A stretch of DNA of 64,000 bases. Origin: Flavobacterium sp. (GTDB lineage: Bacteria; Bacteroidota; Bacteroidia; Flavobacteriales; Flavobacteriaceae). The DNA lies in contig JAQSDU010000019.1 of assembly GCA_029946065.1 (NCBI GenBank), positions 310,001 through 374,000 on the forward strand, given 5' to 3'. The position numbers were made by a program, and so were the translations under genes. Positions 51,528 through 60,856 of the stretch are shown piece after piece (positions within the stretch are counted from its first letter, which is position 1; every line of letters starts with the position of its first letter). A model generated the notes under the pieces. That model made no database searches, was not told the DNA's origin, and saw only the letters and a list, made by a program, of their open reading frames with translations.

Positions 51528-53063
51528 ATGGCAGGAGGAAAATTAACCCCTAGACAGAAGATGATTAACCTGATGTATCTGGTTTTCATCGCAATGTTAG
51601 CATTGAATATGTCCAAAGAAGTACTATCGGCTTTTGGACTAATGAATGAAAGATTCGAGGCAGCTAACACTGCTTCAAAAGCGAGTAATGAGCAATTATT
51701 GCAGGCATTAGACCTAAAAGCCGCTGAGGCCAAAGGGGATTTTATCGCCGCAGCAGCTACCGCACACAAGGTTGAAACCGCTACAAAAAAGTTTTATGAT
51801 TTTATCGAGACTTGTAAAGCAGAAACTTTGAAGAAAGTAAAGCCAGAAGAGAATGGTAAGTTGCCTTATGAGCAGATGGATAAAGGTGAGAACCTTGATA
51901 ATAGTTGGTTTATCGGTGATGGTTATACAAAAAGAGGTAAGGAAGTTATTGCTGCTATTGAAGCGTATAAAGCAGAGATGAAAACCGCTCTTAGTGATTC
52001 TAAATATAAAGCAATTGTGGCTGAGGTAAATAAAGCTTTTGATATTGCAGATGTTACTACTCACGAAGGTTTGAAAGATAAATTCTTAAACTATCACTTT
52101 AAAGGTTTCCCTGCAATCGCTTCATTATCTAAATTGTCTGCGTGGCAGAGTGATGTAAAAAAAGCGGAATCTGAAGTTTATAGTTCTGCTTTAGGAAAAG
52201 CTGCTGTAGATGAATCCTCTTACAGTAGATTTCAAGCGATTGTAGTTCTTGACAAAAATGCTTATTTTCAAGGAGAAACCGTAACAGGTAAAGTTGTTTT
52301 GGGAAAATATGACGAAAATGCTCAGTTTTCAGGTTTCAAAGGCCCTGGTAAATTAGTTAACGGACAAGCTGTCCTTTCTATGACTGCAGGTGGTGTTGGA
52401 GAACAAACTATTGCAGGTTCTTTTAATTTTACTGAAAATGGTAAAGCGATACCGCTTCCTTTTAAAGGCACATACGTGGTTGTTCCACGTCCAAATTCTG
52501 CTACTATTTCAGCAGATAAAATGAACGTTGTTTACCGTGGTGTTACCAATCCAATTACCGTTTCTTTTGCGGGTGTTTCTGACAATAATGTTACTGCATC
52601 TGCTCCAGGTTTGGTAAAGGCTGGTGCTAATGGTAAATACACCATGAAACCGGGTAACGGAACTGAAGTTAAAATTAATGTGACGGCTAAGTTACCTGAT
52701 GGTAAAAGTGTTGCTGATACAAAAGTTTTCAGAATTAAAAGTATTCCAAATCCAGAAGGAACAATTGGTGGCTCACTCGGCCCTGTTAAGGGACAAAAAT
52801 CTAGACTTGAAGCTTCTACCATTGGTGCTGCATTACCTGATTTCGATTTTGAGGTAAGCCTTAATGTTGTTCAATTTAGTATGAAAGTTGCTGGACAGCC
52901 AACAGTTGTTGTAAATGGTAACAAACTGAATGCTCAGGCTAAAGCTGCTTTGGCGAGAACTACACGTGGCGATCAGGTTATATTCTCAGAAATCAAAACC
53001 AAATTAGTTGGATCTGATATCGAACTTAAGAGAACTTCTACAGTTATCTACGAAATACAATAA
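51528..53063 (+). CDS. gldM: Gliding motility protein GldM
   Basis: Protein of 511 residues whose N-terminal helix pairs with GldL and whose periplasmic arm reaches the GldK-GldN ring. The start MAGGKLTPRQKMINLMYLVF leads into one transmembrane helix (about 14-32, ending near NMSKEVL). The periplasmic part has a helical domain (about 40-230) and beta domains (TVTGKVVLGKYDENAQ, AVLSMTAGGVGEQT, PNPEGTIGGSLGPVKG and the closing LKRTSTVIYEIQ) corresponding to the stacked D1-D4 domains of the known structure. Length is usual. It ends 48 bp before the gldN start. Confidence 0.97.
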   Translation: MAGGKLTPRQKMINLMYLVFIAMLALNMSKEVLSAFGLMNERFEAANTASKASNEQLLQALDLKAAEAKGDFIAAAATAHKVETATKKFYDFIETCKAETLKKVKPEENGKLPYEQMDKGENLDNSWFIGDGYTKRGKEVIAAIEAYKAEMKTALSDSKYKAIVAEVNKAFDIADVTTHEGLKDKFLNYHFKGFPAIASLSKLSAWQSDVKKAESEVYSSALGKAAVDESSYSRFQAIVVLDKNAYFQGETVTGKVVLGKYDENAQFSGFKGPGKLVNGQAVLSMTAGGVGEQTIAGSFNFTENGKAIPLPFKGTYVVVPRPNSATISADKMNVVYRGVTNPITVSFAGVSDNNVTASAPGLVKAGANGKYTMKPGNGTEVKINVTAKLPDGKSVADTKVFRIKSIPNPEGTIGGSLGPVKGQKSRLEASTIGAALPDFDFEVSLNVVQFSMKVAGQPTVVVNGNKLNAQAKAALARTTRGDQVIFSEIKTKLVGSDIELKRTSTVIYEIQ

Positions 53064-53111
53064 TAAATTAAGTCTGGCGTTACATTGTCATACACTTTGA
53101 ATAATATAAAT

Positions 53112-54107
53112 ATGAATTGCAAAAATCTTTTATCAGTAGCCGTTTTGCTTGCAGGGAGCTTTACTTCTTTTGCACAGTCTAATCTGTTGAATGCAAAAAC
53201 ACCAGATGAGATTGGAAAGAAAACTGCTGCCCAGTTGAACTCTGACAATGACAAACCGTTACCTTATGGTTATGTACATGATAGGGATATTATGATGGGT
53301 AAAACTGTTTGGGAAATCATTGATCTTGATGAAAGAATCAATTTTCCAATGTATTATCCTATTGATACAAACAATATTGGTAAAGACAGAAGGTCTTTGT
53401 TTGATGTGATTATCAAAGGAATCAAAGAGAAGAAGATAACGGAGGTGTATGCCGATCCATATTTCAATACGAAACGTAGTTTAGGGGATCTCGAGACTAC
53501 ATTCAAATTTCGTGATACTACCGATGCTGGTAAAGAGTTAATAAATCAGGATCCTGATGCCTATAAAGGAAGACACGTTGCTGCTCAACCTGAGAAAAAG
53601 AACAAAAAAGGTAAAGTAACGCAGGCTGCTACTCCGGAGCAAGATTTGCCTGCTTCGAAAGTGCTTTCGGCCGAGTATATTGACGAAAGATTTTTGACTT
53701 CTCAGGATATTTCAGGATACAAAATCAAAGGATATTGGTATTTTGACAAGCGTCAGGGTGAATTAAAGTACAGATTGTTAGGATTATGTCCGGTAGCTCC
53801 TGAAGCTAAGGAAGTTGGAGCAGATAATCCTGATGTTATTGAGCTGTTTTGGGTATATTTCCCAGCAGCGAGGGATGTACTTCATGGCGCTAATGCTTTC
53901 AACGATAGAAACTCTGCAATGCCAATTACTTTTGACCATTTGTTAAACTCACGACGTTTCAATTCTGTGATTTATGAAGAAGAAAATGTATACGGTGATA
54001 GGTTAATCGAACAATATGTTAAGGAAAATGCGCAGTTACAATTACTAGAATCTGAAAGGGTGAAAGAAAAAATCCGCAATTTCGAACAAGATATGTGGAA
54101 CTACTAA
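53112..54107 (+). CDS. gldN: Gliding motility protein GldN
   Basis: Periplasmic ring partner of GldK in the type IX system, 331 residues. Signal peptide MNCKNLLSVAVLLAGSFTSF-AQ; the start at 53112 is chosen over an open frame from 53085. Recognisable parts are VWEIIDLDERINFPMYYPID (about 63-82), RRSLFDVIIKGIKEKKIT, ISGYKIKGYWYFDKRQGELK and HLLNSRRF-like FDHLLNSRRFNSVIYEEENV. It closes the gldKLMN operon and is followed by a terminator. Confidence 0.96.
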   Translation: MNCKNLLSVAVLLAGSFTSFAQSNLLNAKTPDEIGKKTAAQLNSDNDKPLPYGYVHDRDIMMGKTVWEIIDLDERINFPMYYPIDTNNIGKDRRSLFDVIIKGIKEKKITEVYADPYFNTKRSLGDLETTFKFRDTTDAGKELINQDPDAYKGRHVAAQPEKKNKKGKVTQAATPEQDLPASKVLSAEYIDERFLTSQDISGYKIKGYWYFDKRQGELKYRLLGLCPVAPEAKEVGADNPDVIELFWVYFPAARDVLHGANAFNDRNSAMPITFDHLLNSRRFNSVIYEEENVYGDRLIEQYVKENAQLQLLESERVKEKIRNFEQDMWNY

Positions 54108-54129
54108 AAAGTTTAACATTTAATACAAA

Positions 54130-54159
54130 AAACTCCTATCACTTGGTAGGAGTTTTTTT
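54130..54159 (+). terminator. gldN: Terminator of gldKLMN
   Basis: Perfect 9-bp stem AAACTCCTA / TAGGAGTTT with an 8-nt loop and T run. The T run leads straight into the -7 element of the next gene. Confidence 0.9.
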
Positions 54160-54166
54160 ATTTTTG
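54159..54166 (+). promoter_or_regulatory. -7 element abutting the FAD oxidoreductase start
   Basis: TATTTTTG (exact TANNTTTG) overlaps the end of the gldN terminator T run and ends 4 nt before the ATG at 54171, implying leaderless initiation. Confidence 0.6.
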
Positions 54167-54170
54167 CACC

Positions 54171-55229
54171 ATGACAGATTATCTAATCGTAGGCTCCGGT
54201 CTCGCTGGAATTTCATTCGCTGAGAAAGCAATCAATGAAGAAAAAAGCATTGTCGTTTTTGATCATAATAAGAACAGCTCTTCCCGAATAGCAGGCGGTT
54301 TATACAATCCGGTGATACTAAAAAGATTTAGTGAGGTTTGGCGTGCCAAAGAACAATTGGAATTACTTGAGGTGTTTTATACTGAAATCGAAAGAAAACT
54401 AAATGTTAATGTCGATTTCAAAATGCCAATTCTACGGAAATTCTATTCTATCGAAGAACAAAATGACTGGTTTACGGCTTCGGATAAACCCAATCTTTCC
54501 GACTTTCTTTCCACGAAAATCATCACATCCAAAATCAACGGTATCGATTCACCATTCAATTACGGCGAAGTATTGCACACTGGTTATGTTGATACAAGAC
54601 TTTTGCTCGACACCTATAAAGAATATCTTACTAGCCAAAACTGTCTCGTAGAAGCTGTTTTTGATTATGATGCGATTGTTTTTAAAGAAAATCATATCGA
54701 ATACAAGTCGATTAAGGCAAGACACATCATATTCGCTGAAGGATTCGGGATACATAGCAATCGGTATTTTAGGTACCTTCCGGTTGATGGAACTAAAGGT
54801 GAATTGTTCATTATCAAAGCACAGAATTTAAACCTAGATGTAATTGTCAATACAAGTGTATTCATTTTGCCACTGGGAGGTCATTTATTCAAAGTCGGTG
54901 CTACCTACGACCCAATCGATAAAACACAATTGCCAACTGAAGACGGAAAGCAACTGCTGATTGAAAGAATCAACGAAATTCTTAACTGCGATTTTGAAAT
55001 CATTGAACATTTTGCTGGAATCCGTCCGACCGTAAAAGACAGAAGACCTTTGATAGGAACGCATCCCAATTATAAAAACCTACATGTTATTAACGGACTC
55101 GGGACAAGAGGCGTAATGCTCGGTCCGCAAATGGCAAAAGAATTATTCGAAAATATCGAATACGGAAAACCAATCGACAAAGAAGCAGACATCAAAAGAT
55201 ATCAAAAAAGGCTTTCGATGTTTATTTAG
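54171..55229 (+). CDS. NAD(P)/FAD-dependent oxidoreductase (DAO type)
   Basis: Flavoprotein of 352 residues in the D-amino-acid-oxidase-like group. The N-terminal Rossmann motif DYLIVGSGLAGISFAEKAI (about 2-20) is the dinucleotide-binding site; SSSRIAGGLYNPVILKRF (about 40-57) and GIRPTVKDRRPLIGTHPNYK (about 283-302) with the ending NGLGTRGVMLGPQMAKELFE (about 311-330) are the blocks that hold FAD in this family. No membrane segment. Substrate is unknown; similar proteins are annotated FAD-binding oxidoreductase. The 3' end overlaps the convergent DUF983 gene by 8 bp. Confidence 0.88.
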   Translation: MTDYLIVGSGLAGISFAEKAINEEKSIVVFDHNKNSSSRIAGGLYNPVILKRFSEVWRAKEQLELLEVFYTEIERKLNVNVDFKMPILRKFYSIEEQNDWFTASDKPNLSDFLSTKIITSKINGIDSPFNYGEVLHTGYVDTRLLLDTYKEYLTSQNCLVEAVFDYDAIVFKENHIEYKSIKARHIIFAEGFGIHSNRYFRYLPVDGTKGELFIIKAQNLNLDVIVNTSVFILPLGGHLFKVGATYDPIDKTQLPTEDGKQLLIERINEILNCDFEIIEHFAGIRPTVKDRRPLIGTHPNYKNLHVINGLGTRGVMLGPQMAKELFENIEYGKPIDKEADIKRYQKRLSMFI

Positions 55230-55614
55230 GCTCGTAAGCAACAAATATATTAATATAAATGCTTCTCGAAAGCCGCATCACAATCGGGAACAATAAAAGT
55301 ATCGCTGCGATTATGGCAATAAAAGCGGTTTTAATATTTTCGCTTATTAAAAAGGATATTATAAAAGTGATAATGCCGATGGCGACATTTAATCCATAGC
55401 TGACATACATCGCGCCATAAAAAAACGAAGGCTCTAGTTGGTATTTCAATCCGCAATGGCTACAATGCTCCTTCATTTTGATGCATTTGCTGATGTGAAG
55501 TAGGTTTTGGTCCACATACATACTTTCATTCTGACATTTAGGACAAGTTCCTGTTAAAATGCTATATAGTTTGGATCCTTTTTTTAACATTTGCAAAGAA
55601 TTTGAATTACCCAT
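55222..55614 (-). CDS. DUF983 domain-containing membrane protein
   Basis: Protein of 130 residues. Two CXXC knuckles, GTCPKCQNES (about 23) and HCSHCGLKY (about 51), form a probable zinc ribbon, followed by SFFYGAMYVSYG and two transmembrane helices (about 75-95 and 99-120). These are the marks of the DUF983 family, of unknown role, thought to be membrane-bound and sometimes linked to cytochrome oxidase biogenesis. The start at 55614 is chosen because a perfect -7 element ends 12 bp upstream; a TTG further upstream would overlap it. Confidence 0.9.
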   Translation of the reverse strand: MGNSNSLQMLKKGSKLYSILTGTCPKCQNESMYVDQNLLHISKCIKMKEHCSHCGLKYQLEPSFFYGAMYVSYGLNVAIGIITFIISFLISENIKTAFIAIIAAILLLFPIVMRLSRSIYINIFVAYEPK

Positions 55615-55626
55615 TTTTGAGTAGTG

Positions 55627-55634
55627 CAAATTTA
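55627..55634 (-). promoter_or_regulatory. Putative -7 element of the DUF983 gene
   Basis: TAAATTTG on the minus strand, exact TANNTTTG, 12 bp upstream of the ATG at 55614. Confidence 0.6.
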
Positions 55635-55700
55635 CGATTTAAAGATGGGTTACCCTGCGTTTAAATCTTTAAATACTTTAAATCCTTTAAATTAAAATGA

Positions 55701-57608
55701 ATGCTTAACATACACAACTTATCAGTTTCTTTTGGCGGTACCTATTTATTTGAAGAAGTGACTTTTCGATTGGGCGCTGGCGACAGAGTAGGTCTTGTCG
55801 GAAAAAATGGTGCTGGAAAATCAACAATGCTCAAAATACTCGCCAAAGATTTTGCTCCGGATTCCGGAAGTATTGCGACTGAAAAAGAAGTACGAATCGG
55901 TTTCCTGCGTCAAGATATCGATTTTGAGCAAGGAAGAACCGTTCTTGAAGAAGCTTATCAGGCTTTTACCGACATAAAAGAAGTAGAGCAAAAGCTCGAA
56001 GTTGTCAATCATCAGTTGGTTACCAGAACGGATTATGAAAGTGACGAATACAGTCAGATCATTGAAGATCTTTCTGATTTGACACACCGATTTGAGCTTT
56101 TAGGTGGCTACAATTATGTTGGCGATACCGAAAAAATCCTTTTGGGACTTGGTTTCAAAAGAGAAGTGTTCAATGACCAAACTGAAACTTTCTCTGGCGG
56201 TTGGAGAATGCGTATAGAATTAGCAAAATTGCTTTTGCAGTCCAATGACATTTTGCTTCTCGATGAGCCAACGAATCACTTGGATATCGAAAGTATCATC
56301 TGGCTAGAAAGTTTTCTTCGCAATTTTCCGGGCGTTGTCGTAATCGTTTCCCACGATAAAATGTTCCTTGATAATGTCACGAATCGCACTATCGAGATTT
56401 CCCTTGGAAAAGCTTATGATTTTAATAAACCATATTCTCAATATTTAGAATTGCGCCACGAAATCCGTGAAAAGCAACTCGCCACGCAAAAAAACCAGCA
56501 GAAGAAAATCGAGGAAACCGAAAAACTGATCGAAAAATTCCGCGCCAAAGCCTCAAAGGCCTCAATGGCACAATCACTCATCAAAAAACTTGACAAGGTT
56601 GAACGCATTGAAGTCGATGAAGATGATAATTCTGTCATGAATATTTCATTTCCAGTTTCAAAAGTGCCGGGGCGAGTCGTGATTGAAGCAGATCACGTTA
56701 CTAAAAAGTACGGAGATAAAACCATATTAAAAGACATTTCACTTTTGGTCGAACGCGGAAGCAAAATCGCATTTGTCGGGCAAAACGGTCAAGGAAAATC
56801 GACTTTCATCAAAGCGATTGTCAACGAATTTGAATTCCAAGGACATATCAAACTCGGTCATAACGTGCAAGTGGGTTATTTCGCCCAAAATCAAGCAGAA
56901 TATCTCGATGGCGAAATTACATTGCTGCAAACTATGGAAGATGCTGCAACGGATACCAACCGCTCGAAAGTACGCGATATGTTAGGTTCTTTCTTATTTC
57001 GTGGCGACGATGTAGAAAAAAAGGTAAAAGTGCTCTCAGGAGGCGAAAGGAACCGTTTGGCGCTGTGTAAATTATTATTACAGCCAATTAACGTATTGGT
57101 AATGGATGAGCCTACAAACCACCTTGATATCAAGTCGAAGAATGTATTGAAAGCGGCTTTGCAGAAATATGAAGGCACTTTACTACTCGTTTCCCACGAT
57201 AGGGATTTCTTGCAAAACATGTCGAATATCGTTTATGAGTTCAAAGACCAGAAGATTAAGGAATATTTAGGCGATATCAATTACTTCCTTGAACAACGCA
57301 ATCTTGAGAACATGCGCGAAGTTGAAAAAAGGGATATCATCAAAAAAGAAGCACCTACAGCCAACGCAAAAGCTTCTTATGAAGATCAGAAAAAAGGGAA
57401 GGCACTTCAAAATCGCCTAAGTAAAGTCGAAAATCAGATCCGTGATTTGGAAAGAGACATTCAGCACGATGATAAATTATTGGCGTCTAATTACGATAAG
57501 CATATTGAAGACGCATCTTTTTTCATGGCTTATAATAAAAAGAAAGCCGACTTGGATAAACTGCTCGAAGAATGGGAAGCGGTTCAGGAAGAGATTGACG
57601 GGCAGTAG
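55701..57608 (+). CDS. ABC-F family ATP-binding protein
   Basis: Soluble tandem ABC ATPase of 635 residues with no transmembrane domain, typical of ABC-F translation factors that act at the ribosomal E site. First cassette: Walker A GLVGKNGAGKSTMLKIL (about 32-48), signature FSGGWRMRIELAK and Walker B ILLLDEPTNHLDIES. The linker (about 240-320) is charged and carries the P-site tRNA-interaction motif region. Second cassette: AFVGQNGQGKSTFIKAI, LSGGERNRLALCK and LVMDEPTNHLDIKS. A coiled-coil C-terminal extension (about 560-632) follows. Closest to the Uup/EttA-like branch by layout; a role in resistance is not indicated by context. Confidence 0.96.
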   Translation: MLNIHNLSVSFGGTYLFEEVTFRLGAGDRVGLVGKNGAGKSTMLKILAKDFAPDSGSIATEKEVRIGFLRQDIDFEQGRTVLEEAYQAFTDIKEVEQKLEVVNHQLVTRTDYESDEYSQIIEDLSDLTHRFELLGGYNYVGDTEKILLGLGFKREVFNDQTETFSGGWRMRIELAKLLLQSNDILLLDEPTNHLDIESIIWLESFLRNFPGVVVIVSHDKMFLDNVTNRTIEISLGKAYDFNKPYSQYLELRHEIREKQLATQKNQQKKIEETEKLIEKFRAKASKASMAQSLIKKLDKVERIEVDEDDNSVMNISFPVSKVPGRVVIEADHVTKKYGDKTILKDISLLVERGSKIAFVGQNGQGKSTFIKAIVNEFEFQGHIKLGHNVQVGYFAQNQAEYLDGEITLLQTMEDAATDTNRSKVRDMLGSFLFRGDDVEKKVKVLSGGERNRLALCKLLLQPINVLVMDEPTNHLDIKSKNVLKAALQKYEGTLLLVSHDRDFLQNMSNIVYEFKDQKIKEYLGDINYFLEQRNLENMREVEKRDIIKKEAPTANAKASYEDQKKGKALQNRLSKVENQIRDLERDIQHDDKLLASNYDKHIEDASFFMAYNKKKADLDKLLEEWEAVQEEIDGQ

Positions 57609-57678
57609 TTGGATTGCAGGTTTTAGATTTTAGAATTGATAAGGCTTTAGTTTCATCACAAAAGATATAAAAGTTTGA

Positions 57679-57712
57679 AAAGGCACAAAGAGGTTAATCG
57701 TTGTGCCTTTTT
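57679..57712 (+). terminator. Terminator between ABC-F and App1 genes
   Basis: Perfect 10-bp stem AAAGGCACAA / TTGTGCCTTT with a 12-nt loop and T run; usable for both convergent genes. Confidence 0.9.
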
Positions 57713-57726
57713 GCTTTCGTAGCAAA

Positions 57727-58695
57727 TCACACAATCAGCCCAATTTTCTTAGAATGCGCAATCGCCTCGCTGCTTTCTCTAAAATAACAAACAAAAACAC
57801 CCAGACTTTCTATGTTTTTAAGAATGGCTTCGGCTTTTGGTTTTTTATGTTCGCCAATCTGCCGTATATAAACAGCTTTTACCGTAACCGGAAAGATCTT
57901 ACAAATGGCTTCATATAAAAACGGGTCGTGCTGAGAATCGTCGCCCAAGAGTGTGTATTGCAAATGTGGGTAAAACTCCAGAATATGCTTGATCTTGTCA
58001 AACTTGTGGTTGTGGTCGCCTCTTCCGGTAACGAAAAAATCCATTAAGCTGGTTTTGATGTCTTTTAACAAAAGTACGGCCCGCGGCAGTTGGTGGATTT
58101 CTGTGAATTGAATGATGAAGCGGTACAAATTCCATTCACTACTCGAAACATAGAAGAACGCATTTTGTTCTTCTTTTTCATTTCTTCCCGCGGTACTCAA
58201 AGCCTGATAGTGCTCAACGACATCGTCAAAAATCTTCCTGGCATTGACATTTCTGAACAACAAAATGTATAATTTTTTAAAGGCATTCCGCGTATGCGAA
58301 ACCAAAAAAGTGTCATCGATGTCTGATATAAATCCGAGATTCCCTTCATAAGGCCTGATATAACTGCCTTTCGTGATAATTTCTTCATCATTATAAAAAA
58401 GACTAACCCGATAATCCGTCCAGCCATACCCGGGATTTTCTGTCAGCGGAATGCAGAATTTAAAAAAACCATCATCTAATGTCTTGGTATGGATTTTTTT
58501 TGTGCCGTGCTGCAAGTAAACATCAGCATTGGCTTGTGTTTTTATCCGAAACATCCGAATTACAGAACGGGCATTCTTGAGTTTTTTATGCTGAAAATCG
58601 TAGTCTTCCTTTGTTGTAGGCCTGAAAACATGGCCCATTACAATCAACTCCTGCTCATTTGCATAGCCGCGGTATAATTTTAAAACTGGCTTCAT
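57727..58695 (-). CDS. App1-type phosphatase domain protein
   Basis: Protein of 322 residues with the phosphatidate-phosphatase APP1 (DUF2183) catalytic domain. The HAD-like nucleophile motif is GFISDIDDTFLVS (about 136-148), motif III lies in TGRGDHNHKFDKIKHILEFY (about 224-243) and motif IV is TLLGDDSQHDPFLYEAI (about 250). An N-terminal beta-rich domain (about 1-125) precedes it. In yeast the enzyme dephosphorylates phosphatidate to diacylglycerol; the bacterial substrate is not known. It is divergent from a diacylglycerol-kinase-like gene, so the two enzymes with opposite reactions on the same lipid pair may be related in function. Confidence 0.9.
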   Translation of the reverse strand: MKPVLKLYRGYANEQELIVMGHVFRPTTKEDYDFQHKKLKNARSVIRMFRIKTQANADVYLQHGTKKIHTKTLDDGFFKFCIPLTENPGYGWTDYRVSLFYNDEEIITKGSYIRPYEGNLGFISDIDDTFLVSHTRNAFKKLYILLFRNVNARKIFDDVVEHYQALSTAGRNEKEEQNAFFYVSSSEWNLYRFIIQFTEIHQLPRAVLLLKDIKTSLMDFFVTGRGDHNHKFDKIKHILEFYPHLQYTLLGDDSQHDPFLYEAICKIFPVTVKAVYIRQIGEHKKPKAEAILKNIESLGVFVCYFRESSEAIAHSKKIGLIV

Positions 58696-58700
58696 AAAAT

Positions 58701-58726
58701 GTTATACATTTGAGTTTCGGTATAAC
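58701..58726. promoter_or_regulatory. Inverted repeat between divergent lipid-enzyme genes
   Basis: Perfect arms GTTATAC (58701-58707) and GTATAAC (58720-58726) with a 12-nt centre. It overlaps the -7 element of the + strand gene, as an operator would. Confidence 0.4.
58705..58712 (+). promoter_or_regulatory. Putative -7 element of the lipid kinase gene
   Basis: TACATTTG, exact TANNTTTG, 44 bp upstream of the ATG at 58757. Confidence 0.5.
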
Positions 58727-58732
58727 AAATTA

Positions 58733-58740
58733 CAAAATTA
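58733..58740 (-). promoter_or_regulatory. Putative -7 element of the App1-type gene
   Basis: TAATTTTG on the minus strand, exact TANNTTTG, 37 bp upstream of the ATG at 58695. It is arranged divergently with the element at 58705-58712. Confidence 0.45.
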
Positions 58741-58756
58741 TTGGCAGATTAAGCTT

Positions 58757-59632
58757 ATGGGAACGCAAAAGAAATATATTTTAGTGGTCAACCCGATTTC
58801 AGGCGACGTCGATAAAACAGAAATATGCACTGCCGTAGCAACTTATGCGGCTGCTACCGACGTTAAGATAATCACTTTTGAAACTTCTGGAAAAAATGAT
58901 GAGGCAAAACTCAGAAAGCTCTACGAAAAGTATCAACCCGAACGTGTTTTAATTGCTGGTGGCGATGGAACGATAAAAATGGCTGGCGAAGCTTTGGAAC
59001 ATCAAGACGTTATTTTTGGGATTTTACCTGCTGGTTCCGCCAACGGATTGTCAGTCGATTTAAATCTACCCACCACAATCGCCGATAATTTGCCAATCGC
59101 CTTCCACAGCGATTTTATAGCAATAGACATGATTTCCATCAACAATAAAAAAAGCCTCCATCTTAGTGATTTGGGATTGAATGCTTTGCTAGTAAAAAAC
59201 TACGAAAAGTCTAATATACGTGGTATGATCGGTTATGCATTGCAAGCCATTACGACTTTAAAAGAAGCCGAACCGCCATTTGAAGTAAAAATTGAAGCGA
59301 ACGGCACCACAACTGAATGCATCGCGCGCATGGTTGTCATTGCCAACTCCCAGAAATACGGCACTGGCGTAACGATCAATCCCAACGGAAAGATGGACGA
59401 CGGCATGTTTGAGATTGTAATTTTAAAAAATCTAGACCTTTTGGTATTCGGAAAAATCATTTCCGGTAATATGCCTTTGGATTCAGATGATGTCGAAATC
59501 ATTACTACAGAAAAAGCAAAAATAACGACAGAAGTTCCCGTAAGTTTTCAAATTGACGGCGAATATTGCGGAGCCGAATCATGTCTTGATATTCATATTT
59601 TGCAAAAACAGATGAAAGTTGCTGTGGTGTAG
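58757..59632 (+). CDS. Diacylglycerol kinase family (YegS-like) lipid kinase
   Basis: Lipid kinase of 291 residues. It shows ILVVNPISGDVDKTE at the N-terminus, the catalytic GGDGTIKMAGEAL (about 69-81), LPAGSANGLSVDL (about 93-105) and the C-terminal domain with NPNGKMDDGMFEIVIL and SFQIDGEYCG. These are the motifs of DAGK-catalytic-domain proteins that phosphorylate diacylglycerol, ceramide or similar lipids at the inner membrane. The exact substrate cannot be read from the sequence. It is divergent from the App1-type phosphatase. Confidence 0.92.
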   Translation: MGTQKKYILVVNPISGDVDKTEICTAVATYAAATDVKIITFETSGKNDEAKLRKLYEKYQPERVLIAGGDGTIKMAGEALEHQDVIFGILPAGSANGLSVDLNLPTTIADNLPIAFHSDFIAIDMISINNKKSLHLSDLGLNALLVKNYEKSNIRGMIGYALQAITTLKEAEPPFEVKIEANGTTTECIARMVVIANSQKYGTGVTINPNGKMDDGMFEIVILKNLDLLVFGKIISGNMPLDSDDVEIITTEKAKITTEVPVSFQIDGEYCGAESCLDIHILQKQMKVAVV

Positions 59633-59657
59633 GAAGATGGCAGATTCCAGGAAAGAA

Positions 59658-60854
59658 TTAGACAGTAGATTGTTGGTTTTCAGCTGCTTCCTGTAGTCTG
59701 CTGTCTGAAGAAAAAGGATTCCGTTCCTTCCATTCCGTTTTAGGTTCGAGATAATCGAAGATTTTGGCGATCTTTTTATTGATTTGCTTATTGCGGTGTT
59801 GGATAAGACCATACATTTCAAGCGGTTTTGCGCCAACGGAACTTTTGATTTCCAAGGCTGTCCGCGCAAATATAACTTCACGAAATCCTTTGTTGACAGA
59901 ATAGGCAATAATGTCATAAAGCATGTTCAGGTAGAGCATTTTTTCTTTTTGGATGTTGTCGTCATAACCCAAAAAGTAGGTGTCCATAGCGGTTCCGTTC
60001 CTGATGAGCGTATTAAACCCAATTAGTTTTTCGTCTAAAAAATAACCATAAAAAAGAAATTGGTCTTTTAGCAAACGCTTAAAGGTGCTGAAGTGATTTT
60101 TGGCAAGTAAGAACGTATTGAACGGCGCATTTTTTGCAACATGTAGATACAATTTATAAATAGTTTCTTCAAAAGTGATGATGTCTTCGAGGTGCATTTT
60201 TCGTTTTTCGATGCCATCGGCTTTTTTGCGTGCGCGTTTGTATTGGTCACGGTACTTTTTTGAAAGTGCGTTGATGTAATCCTGCTCCGATTTCCAGTTG
60301 GCATCAATACTAAAAATCATATTGGGCTGGATGGTAAACTGGTAATAATTTTGATAACCGGCGTTCTTGAAATCGGTAATTTCTGCTGCGGAAAAATCTT
60401 TGAAAGTTGTGATATGTACTTTCAGTCGGCGTTTTTGAAATATCTTTTTTATGGATTCAGACGCAGATTTTAATGCCAAAAGTGCTTCTGATTTATTGAT
60501 TTTTTCATCAAATGAAAAGGCATTCTGTCCTGTTAACATATTGTTGCCAATGAATAAAACATGTGATGCAAAAGTTTTGAAGATGAAATTTCGCACGGAA
60601 GTTTTAACGCAACGGTCGCGATCCCCAAAAGATGCTAGCTTATTCAGGTCAAGGAATTGAGAAAGCGCAATGCCAACCAGGTTTTCGTTTTCAAACAAGC
60701 CGATAAAATGGCAGGTCATATTGATTGGCGCCGATTTTTCAAGCACTTCTAGGTATTCTCGCGTTAGGAAAATGTTATCATTGGCCAAAACATTCCAATG
60801 CTCAGGAAGTTCCGCAGCCGTAGTAAAGATTTTATGGGAAATGGTTGTTTTCAA
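59658..60854 (-). CDS. GNAT/FemAB-like acyltransferase family protein
   Basis: Protein of 398 residues with a double GNAT-like fold of the BioF2/FemAB type (acetyltransferase group 6). Visible features are HFIGLFENENLVGIALSQF (about 50-68), a basic region (ALSKKYRDQYKRARKK, about 200-215) that opens the C-terminal GNAT domain, and LFYGYFLDEKLIGFNTLIRNG with DTYFLGYDDNIQKEKMLYLN (about 290-310). Substrate unknown; members modify peptidoglycan or exopolysaccharide precursors or lipids. It uses a TTG start at 60854, since no ATG lies in frame upstream and the next Met is residue 46. Its -7 element is inside the loop of the upstream terminator. Confidence 0.82.
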   Translation of the reverse strand: MKTTISHKIFTTAAELPEHWNVLANDNIFLTREYLEVLEKSAPINMTCHFIGLFENENLVGIALSQFLDLNKLASFGDRDRCVKTSVRNFIFKTFASHVLFIGNNMLTGQNAFSFDEKINKSEALLALKSASESIKKIFQKRRLKVHITTFKDFSAAEITDFKNAGYQNYYQFTIQPNMIFSIDANWKSEQDYINALSKKYRDQYKRARKKADGIEKRKMHLEDIITFEETIYKLYLHVAKNAPFNTFLLAKNHFSTFKRLLKDQFLFYGYFLDEKLIGFNTLIRNGTAMDTYFLGYDDNIQKEKMLYLNMLYDIIAYSVNKGFREVIFARTALEIKSSVGAKPLEMYGLIQHRNKQINKKIAKIFDYLEPKTEWKERNPFSSDSRLQEAAENQQSTV

Positions 60855-60856
60855 AT

